From: Primulina eburnea
Taxonomy: Eukaryota > Streptophyta > Magnoliopsida > Lamiales > Gesneriaceae
Assembly (NCBI RefSeq): GCF_022965805.1
Contig: NW_027331247.1
Location: 1 to 64,000, forward strand
DNA length: 64,000 nucleotides
Direction: 5' to 3'
The position numbers and the translations under genes were made by a program. A model generated the notes under the pieces. The model was not told where the DNA came from. It ran no database searches and saw nothing but the letters and a program-made list of their open reading frames with translations. This document shows, piece by piece, positions 56,548 through 64,000 of this stretch. Within the stretch, counting starts at the first letter, position 1; every line of letters starts with the position of its first letter.

Positions 56548-58202
56548 ATGAAATTTGACTCCAAATCAATTCCTACGACTTCTAATTCAACCAAGTGCCT
56601 AACGACACGAAACGAAACACGAACAATCATCCCAACATCATTCTCGATATACTTAAACGTAGCAGCGATCACACGTTGATCCCCAACAAAGTCTGCAACA
56701 ATAAAACTTCAAAAACACATCAAGAACGCATTTTCAGAAAAACGTAGTTTGAGCAGTCCCACAAAAACGATCATAACTCACTCATTTCTTATCCAAATAT
56801 TTTGAATTTATTGTCAAATCGAAAGTATCAAAAAGTTATACGTTTTATATGTTGAAAGTTTTTCCAGAAAATCGATCAAAACGTCGCAGTATTTAAAATG
56901 AAAATCGTTTCAAAATCGATCCAACCAATTTTTTTGCTCAAACTTTGTACAACATACATGAATTTTTACACATAATAAACTTAAAAACAAATACTATGAC
57001 GAGATCGATGCATAAACGAAAGAATATACATGTCTTTTGATATTTAACGTTACCGAAACAACGATGCCGAAGCGAGGATGATGCGAAGGACGATCCTAGA
57101 CGAACGTGGCACGATTTTCTTGAAGAAAAGTGGACGAAAATAAGCTGGAAAAATGTAGAGGATAGGGCGGCTGCTAGAACTCCAAGAACCGTAATTTTAC
57201 CTCTAAAAATATAAAAATGAAATGTGTATGTGTGTGTTGTGTGTTTTCGTAAGTGCGTGTGTGTGTGTGTTAAAGTGTATGTGTGTATGTGTCTAGATTT
57301 AATTAGGGGTAATAAAATGCTTGATTAAAATAAAAGTGTTAATCAAAAAGTTAATCCTCTATATTTTACAAAATCCCCTAATTAACAAAATAAAACACAT
57401 AAATGTTAACTTTAAAAGTTTAAAATTCTAAAATCACTAAATAAATAATTTAGGCTTTAAAATGCTTAAAACTTAGTAAATCATTTAAAATGCCCCAATC
57501 CTAACTAAAAATAAAATATCATATTTTAAAATTGCCAAAATCGTCGCAGATCTCTTTTCCCTGATCCCGGTTCGAATAATCACTTGAAACATTAAACTCA
57601 AAAAAACATTTTAACGTGCATCACATAAGCATAATTAATTTAAATTAATACATTTTAATAAATCATACATCGCTAAAAAAATCAATTTAAACTTAAATAA
57701 ATAATTTAAATAAATGCATTGGTTTTATATATACAGAATTTGGGCTCTAAAAAATAATACATATACATTCACATGCATTAAAATCAAATTTTTATTTAAA
57801 ATATCTTTTGGACATAAATAAACCATTTAAAAATTATTTAAGAATAATTAAATTATAAATCGTAAAATCATTTTAAATAACTTTAAGCATAAATAAATCC
57901 TTCAAAAATCATTTAAATAAGCTTTGAGAATAAATAATTCATTTTAAAAATAGATTTAATCCTCATCATAAATTGTATATTATGAGAATCATTTTTACCA
58001 TGAGATTTTAATCATATATCATTTTGGGTAAAGTTTGATCCTTGAAAGTGACTAACTTTTATCCTTTGGTCGACTTTAGTCTTCGCTCCACATGGTCCAT
58101 GGGGGTGTGCACTAGGCTCCACCGTGGAAATATGATCGTCGGGGTCCCTCTGGGGCCTTTTCCCATACACGGGGTCTTTCTGGGGCCTTAGCCCGTATAT
58201 GG

Positions 58203-60324
58203 TGTGGGGACCCGGACGCTAATTCATTCCTTAATCGTATTTAAGAATAAATAATCAAGTAAAACAGGGTCTAAAATTTTTTCTAAATTACACAGCGGAA
58301 ACATAATGTAATTAATTCAAATTACATATTAAACATAAACACACAATTACTGTATTATCTACAATAATTCAACTAGGTTCAACTACATGTCAGTGCTGAA
58401 TCCTAAGTTGCTTTTGAGCCCGGATCTCCACGCTATCTAGTCCAGCCTCGTTCTCGTCCTGACCCCGCTTCTATCCCACCTGTTGCCATGCACACATACA
58501 AACAAGACAACAGCCGGATAACTCCGGTGAGATATAAATATCCCAGTATAAATCATGTATACATGCCATCATATAAACAATATAAAAACATATATAAAAA
58601 ATCATATCATATATCAAAATCATGATATCAATCCATAATAAGAATAAATCATATTCTATATATGTACCCTAATCCGGAACATAATTCAACATCAATAAAT
58701 ATAAATCAATATAATTGTCACTCAGACTCGTGACTCCACGTTTTAGACTACACTCAATCCTAGCCTAGGGATCCCGATTTCCAGATGTGGTATTCCTATA
58801 TCGACCAACAATAATAGAAAAGACTCCAGTTTTATCCACGTCGATATAACCAAACATCCAGTGTCCTGACCTAACCGTCATGGACTGTGGTCCTATCACC
58901 AATATCATGTTCTGTGACAAAGTGCAATGGGCCAGTGACGTGTCCTCACTATCCGGCCCTTCTGTCACAAGATGAAATGTCTACGACTAAGCATATCCGC
59001 CTAGGACTCAAGACATACATGGTCTATAAATCCATAGACCAAAAATATCAATCGTATTCAATTGCAAATAACAATGCAATAAAAGAAAGTATGTGATTTA
59101 GGGAAACTCGAGTCAAACCTCACTCGAGTTGTGCAATCTCAACTCAACATTAATTTATACCTTTATCTTCTCGCTCAGAAGAAGAAGAAGAAGTCCAGAC
59201 TCTATCTCGGTCCATTCCCAATCTGGTAATACCAATACCGAACAGATATAATATCAATAACAACTCAATTCAGAACCTGTTCTGATTAATTCAAATCAAA
59301 ATACATAATCTGATCAATGTCGAATCAAGACACAATCCAATTCAAATCGACGATATCACGATATAATCGAAGTCACTACTGAATCTGATCATAATCAATC
59401 TACTGATGTTTCGATGGTATCACAGTACAATCTTAGTAACCCCGTCAATTCTAACATCACAGATATAATACAAGAACTCATAATCAATCTCAATACAAAG
59501 TCTCATGTCAAATCTGTACAGTCCCGCAATACCGGCAATACAATATCAGTACAAACAAATCAACAACTCATCTGATTCAACTCTGACTGCTATCAATATT
59601 TTATTCTCAATTCAACTCTGAATCTGATTAATCTGAATTAATTCCAATCAGCAGCACATCGGCACAATCTCAGTATTCTCGTCAATACCATATCACCAGA
59701 TATTAATTACAAATCATAACCCATATCCGATACAATCCATAATTCATTCATATTCTAAATCTGTCCGATTTCAAATCAATATAATCAAAAAATCATAACA
59801 ATTCTATAATCAGTCTGTTTCTAAATCTGACTTCGATTCTACGATGTCTAATATATCCAGAACACCATATATGAATTATATCAAATTCCTACAACATCAT
59901 ATTTTCAAATGATTACAGAACTCAGTAAAACTTACGTCCAGTTAAAGCCGTTGACGAGAGGATCACAGAACTATGTTCGGATTAAAAATCGGATCGCCGG
60001 TACATGTTCTATCATTAAATAAGACTTGAGGGATTTTGAGGATTTCTCCCTGGAGGTTTCGGCTCCTTCTTTCTGAAAATCTAAAGAGCATGAAGCTTAT
60101 ATATATCCAGGTGCATGAGAAGACAAGTGTCCTCAACTCTCATTATTGCATTTTAGTCCCTCAACTTTTCACTATTTGCAAATCGGCCCCTATTCAATCT
60201 TTTCGATTCAATTTCAATCCTAAATAAGTTCAAACATTTTGGAATATAATTCAACACTCCATAATTCTCTAATTCAATAATCTCGATTTAAAATAATATC
60301 ATTTCTATAATCTCGGACTTTACA
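58203..60324 (-). mobile_element. Solo LTR (TSD TATGG)
   Basis: TATGG at 58198-58202 and 60325-60329 flanks a single 2122-bp LTR with plus-strand ends TGTGGGGACCCGG and GGACTTTACA. The minus strand carries a TATA-like GATATATATAAG (60092-60104) and downstream a hairpin CCGGAGTTATCCGG (58514-58527), so it reads minus. No internal region remains. The 67-codon frame at 58765-58968 is not a gene by any sign I can see. Confidence 0.92.
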
Positions 60325-63300
60325 TATGGGCTCCCTCTGGGTTTTGTCCCTCGCGTCATCCCCACAAATCATATATCATATCTTTTGTCGCAGTCAATTT
60401 TACCATTAATATGTTTTGTCACAGTCAATCTTTTGTATCATAAAATAAGACAGTTTTCCAAAAATAACATTTTAAACGGTATAAATTGCACAGCTTTACC
60501 ATAAATATAAAATACATATTATCATCAAAATCATCATTTTATATCATAAAATATCATTTTACAAGCGTTATGATCCTTCGGACGTTGCCAAGATTTTCGT
60601 AGTTTTCTCAAGTGAAAAAGACCGTTTTTCCCCTGGACGTAAAAATTATCGAATTTATATTTTTCTCACTTTTAATGATATAAGATTATTCTAAATAATT
60701 ATTTAAGCTTAAATATAATTTTTCGTAATTTTATAAAGCCTAAAACTAGAATTTCAATTAATTCTTTAATTAACGTTTCGTGCGGCGATTAAATCCCGGA
60801 TAAATTCAAAACTCATTATTTGCATCCAAAATTTAAAACATAACATTTCATTATTTATTATACCTTTCCAAGTCATGAGCCACACCCGTGGACCCATGGA
60901 TTAAATTTATGTTCTATTATTTTCAAAATTGACCCTTGTAGGAACACATCGAGCCATCTCCCAAAATACTCGAGCCACGCCCAAGCCACCTGGATCCAAC
61001 CTCTAGCCAACCTACCTAGTCACCCTCCTGACCAAGCTCAGCCCATATAAACTAGCCCTAGCTCTCTCAAACTCGACTGGACAGAAGCACAAACCTGCCC
61101 ACATACATGACTCATGCCTATAGACTCCTAGCTAGCAAGGGGTCTTCCAGACGAGCCACCACCGAGCCCACCTGACCCTAATCATCCTTGAACCACGCCC
61201 AGAACCAACCCAGACCAGCCCAGCCCCTGGAGCCCAAGCACGAAGTTTCTGAATCAGGAAAACAACCTGCGTTTCACCCTTCCACGCTTCTGAAGTTTTA
61301 GCCTAACTAGGACTCTACCCCAACAGCAGCTACCGAGCCCAGCACACCCCAGCCATCCCTAGACCACGCCCAGACCTAACCCATACCTGTCCAAACCAAT
61401 GAGCAGCGTCGCGAGCCACATGAAGCAAGACAGCAGCCGCGCGCTACAGCTTTCCAGGGTGCGCGAGTTGCTTCCTCCACGTTTGCTCGTGCTAGCAGCG
61501 ACCAAAGCCACTCCAGCCCTTGCCCAAACCCTGTACCATCTCCCTGGGACTTAACAGACCACCTAGCCCAGCCTAACTGAGCCACAACCCCTGTAACTCT
61601 CGGCCACCCCCTTGCACGCTCGGGAAGAGTCATTGCTCAAGTGGACCCTTCCCTAGCTACTCCCCTTGAGCCCTAGCAATTCTAGGACCCTACCTGACCC
61701 TGAACCACATCTATCCCAGGTCCTAACCCAAGCCCTAGCCAAGCCGTGAGCCCCCATGCACAACCGAGCCACCTAGTTCAAGCCAACAAGGAATTGCACC
61801 AATAAAAACACACGGCTCTTCTTTGCTTTTGTCCTATGGTTGTCCAGCTTATTTTCTATTAAATGTTATCATATTTTTACCAATAATAATTCATATTTTA
61901 TCATGTATTAGCAGCGCACTCGTTGGATTCAAAAACATTTTTAAACAAGCATAAAATCGACGTATTTTTTGAAAATAAACGTTTTACCGTAAAAATTATC
62001 GAATACCTATTTTATTCAAGCATAAACAATTAAAACACAATAATATGATTTGAATGATGTTTAAAAGCTTTAGAAAACGTGCCTTTGCGTTTATAATGCT
62101 CGAATATACGATCTTCGGCAAGGGTGCGACGTTGGACGACCGGACGACGAAGAACACAAGCTTTTCTTCTCCTTGATATTTCGAAATTTGTGTGTGTGTA
62201 TTACGGGTGCTGATGGAGGGTTTAATTGTGTTGATTTAAAAGCCTAGGTAGCTTATTTATAAACAATTAACATGGTAATGGGCTTTGGTTTTGGGCTTGC
62301 AAGCTTAAGAGTATTTGACCCTGCTCTAATTAATTAAGTTGGGCCCAATAGCACTTATTTAATTAAATAATAAAAGTTTATGAAATAATTTTCCATAAAT
62401 TAATATTTTTTGATATTTTAAAACTCTTTGTTTGCCCAAAACTGGCTTCCCGGGAAAAATCGAGCTCGAATTGTAAAATAATTCGAAATTCAACATTTTT
62501 AGGAAAATTAAATCATATTAGGAAGCCTTGCCATCATTTAAAAATAAAAATGCATATTCTTGTCTTGATCGTCACCGGTCTCCTTTCTCCTGCCTATTAT
62601 CGAATATTCGGGTAAAATTTTTAATTTCATGAAAACATGTCACATAATCATTTAGTCATGCAATCATACATTTAATCATACAATAAATATCATGAAAGTA
62701 TAAAAAAGTAATTAAATAAAACAATTAAGCAACTAAAATAATTTTGCATGCATGTGGTTTATGTAGGTTGGTTTTTCGGATGTTACACTAGCACTGCGGT
62801 GCCACCAGGGCAGCGTCGCAGTGCCAACCCTACGGAAGAAATCGCAAAATCGACTTTTGAAGCCAAACTCTATACCTTGCCCAACCAATCTCGACCACGC
62901 TCGAACCAACCTCTTCTAGACTACAAACAAACCTTCCCGGACTTCCATATCCATGACCTTCAACCCCATGCCCTTGAACACACGCAAACTACCGAACTCT
63001 CTAAAATCAAGCCAGAGACACGAGAATCGATCGATTCTCTCTCAAACATGCATCGACCTCAAGAACATCACATATGTTCCTTCATATCTACTATCAGATC
63101 ACTCCTAAACCTCGAGTCCTGGCAGCCCTTTCAACATAAGTCAAGAAACGTCAGAAGCATGACAATAAAAATGCATATTTTCGTGTAGAATTCAAGTAAA
63201 ATCGATGCGTAACACTATAACCACAATATATCATGAAAATACATTTCAAAACACATACTATGATGTGATTAATGCGAAAAGAAGGGAATTGGGCGTGCAT

Positions 63301-64000
63301 TTGCGTATTTACGCTCGAAAACCTTGACACAATCACTTAGAACGGGCACCGGAGGAACGAGAAAGAGTTACTACTAATTTTTCTTGAAGAAGCCTAGCAA
63401 GGTGGCTACTGGAATTTTCGAGAGCTGCTGGATGTGAGAGGGTGGGGCGGCCGAAATAAGAGTGTGGTTATTAGGGTTTTGGGAGGGTAGGGTTTGATAT
63501 AAAACAAGTACATAATGGGCCATAATTAAAATTAATGTGGATAAGTAGGAGTTTGGGTCCAATATATATTAAAATAGGCATATTAAGTCCAATTACACAC
63601 TCATAAAATATTGCGTTAAATTCGTTTTCAAAAATATTAACCAAACCCTCAAAAGTTCTTCGTTTTGCTAAAAATCGTCTACGGTTAAAAATACGGTTCA
63701 ACGTGTCAAAATACTGCAAAGAGATCATTTTCGAAATTTTCATATCAATTACATCATATATTAAATAATTATAATAAATATTTAAGAAAATATTTTTCCT
63801 TAACTATCCCCTGTCTCCGTTCCTTGTGCGAGCTTGAAATACTGGTAAAATCCCTATAACATGCAATCTTAATGAACCATACCATAAAAACACATATTCA
63901 TGTCACAATCATATAATTTAATTAAAACACATAAAAAAATTTATAACTTTCATGCATATGGTTCACGTAGACATTCAAATTTTCGGGATGTTACACTTCT

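Larger units (their letters stand above)
32412..57751 (-). mobile_element. Decayed chromovirus, both LTRs present (TSD AAATA)
   Basis: The element starts TGTAACGTACC at 32412 and ends at 57751. AAATA lies on both sides (32407-32411 and 57752-57756). 3' LTR 32412-34939, internal 34940-39775, 5' LTR 39776-57751 with two insertions. The internal part codes on the minus strand for a Tekay/Del-like gag, protease, RT, RNase H and integrase with a chromodomain-like tail, broken by stops and frameshifts. LTR copies differ at many places, so it is older than its inserts. Confidence 0.92.
39776..57751 (-). repeat. 5' LTR of the decayed chromovirus, interrupted
   Basis: The pieces are 39776-40792 and 54927-57751. 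They align along the 3' LTR once the Tekay-like element (40793-54921) and the CACTA MITE (55285-56547) are removed, leaving about 2.57 kb. The right end reads GGGCTCTAAA where the partner reads GGGATCTACA. Confidence 0.9.
32011..62787 (-). mobile_element. Solo LTR (about 3.3 kb, TSD CTAGC), itself interrupted twice
   Basis: CTAGC at 32006-32010 and 62788-62792 brackets a single LTR that starts TGAAACGACC and ends GGATGTTACA. The pieces are 32011-32411, 57757-58202 and 60330-62787; the gaps are a chromovirus and a second solo LTR. The text around the first break (TCTAAAGAC then ...AATA ATACATATAC) matches an intact relative near 44981-45025. The large non-coding right piece includes a GC-richer part (60950-61800). 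An 85-codon minus frame there (61376-61633) has no domain. Confidence 0.85.
30743..63995 (-). mobile_element. 5' LTR of a gypsy-type element, carrier of all right-hand insertions
   Basis: The left edge TGTAACGTCTGCCCC follows a primer site, and the right edge CGGGATGTTACA lies at 63995. Without the nested DNA the LTR is about 2.47 kb (30743-32010 and 62793-63995). The R hairpin GAGTCTAAAGACTC lies at 31160-31173, and the CCTGTCTCCGTTCCTTG block is near 63810. The joined LTR length matches its family. The 3' LTR is not in the window, and five bases after its end the window stops. Open frames at 62748-63188 and 63471-63743 show no domain. Confidence 0.75.

Noticed and set aside
61376..61633. 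GC-rich 85-codon minus-strand frame as a host gene
   Set aside because: It lies inside a solo LTR, shows no domain, and long frames are expected by chance in the only GC-rich part.

Overview
The window is plant (dicot) repeat DNA. I found no ordinary host gene, rRNA or tRNA. Almost every base belongs to a transposable element: Ty1/copia and Ty3/gypsy (chromovirus) LTR retrotransposons, long LTRs without genes, and two CACTA (En/Spm) DNA transposons. Style and accessory protein type suggest an asterid, possibly Lamiales, but that is an impression from memory.

Left part (1-6,050): an unassigned stretch with a TTCGGTT-rich repeat, the start of a minus-strand LTR element (LTR 1,953-2,513, gag-like ORF 1,436-1,924), AT-rich DNA, and a decayed CACTA element (3,564 to about 6,050) in which the first part of TNPD sits next to a multi-exon TNPA-like gene.

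Middle (6,052-30,593): remains of one minus-strand copia element. Its 5' LTR, primer site and gag start lie at 28,891-30,593, RT-RNase H at 17,156-18,968, and its truncated 3' LTR at 6,052-6,589. Between pol and the 3' LTR it carries two accessory ORFs transcribed away from each other: a 138-aa plus-strand ORF (16,630-17,046) and a long minus-strand ORF (16,002 to 6,718). The long ORF is split by a solo LTR (7,450-13,982, target duplication TAACA), itself split by a gene-less copia element (7,783-11,783, duplication GTTCG). A block of broken gypsy pieces (19,013-28,890) sits where the copia protease and integrase should be.

Right part (30,743-63,995): nested insertions readable from target duplications. 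A 5' LTR (30,743-63,995) holds a solo LTR (32,011-62,787, CTAGC); this holds a decayed minus-strand chromovirus (32,412-57,751, AAATA) and another solo LTR (58,203-60,324, TATGG). The chromovirus 5' LTR holds a plus-strand Tekay-like chromovirus (40,793-54,921, ACCTC) and a CACTA MITE (55,285-56,547). The Tekay-like reverse transcriptase is split by a gene-less LTR element (44,562-50,847, CTTTT).

Most notable: the accessory gene pair with a motif-rich shared promoter, and a well-formed 180-bp intron between gag and protease of the decayed chromovirus, placed so that splicing could choose between Gag and Gag-Pol. All alignments were made by eye.
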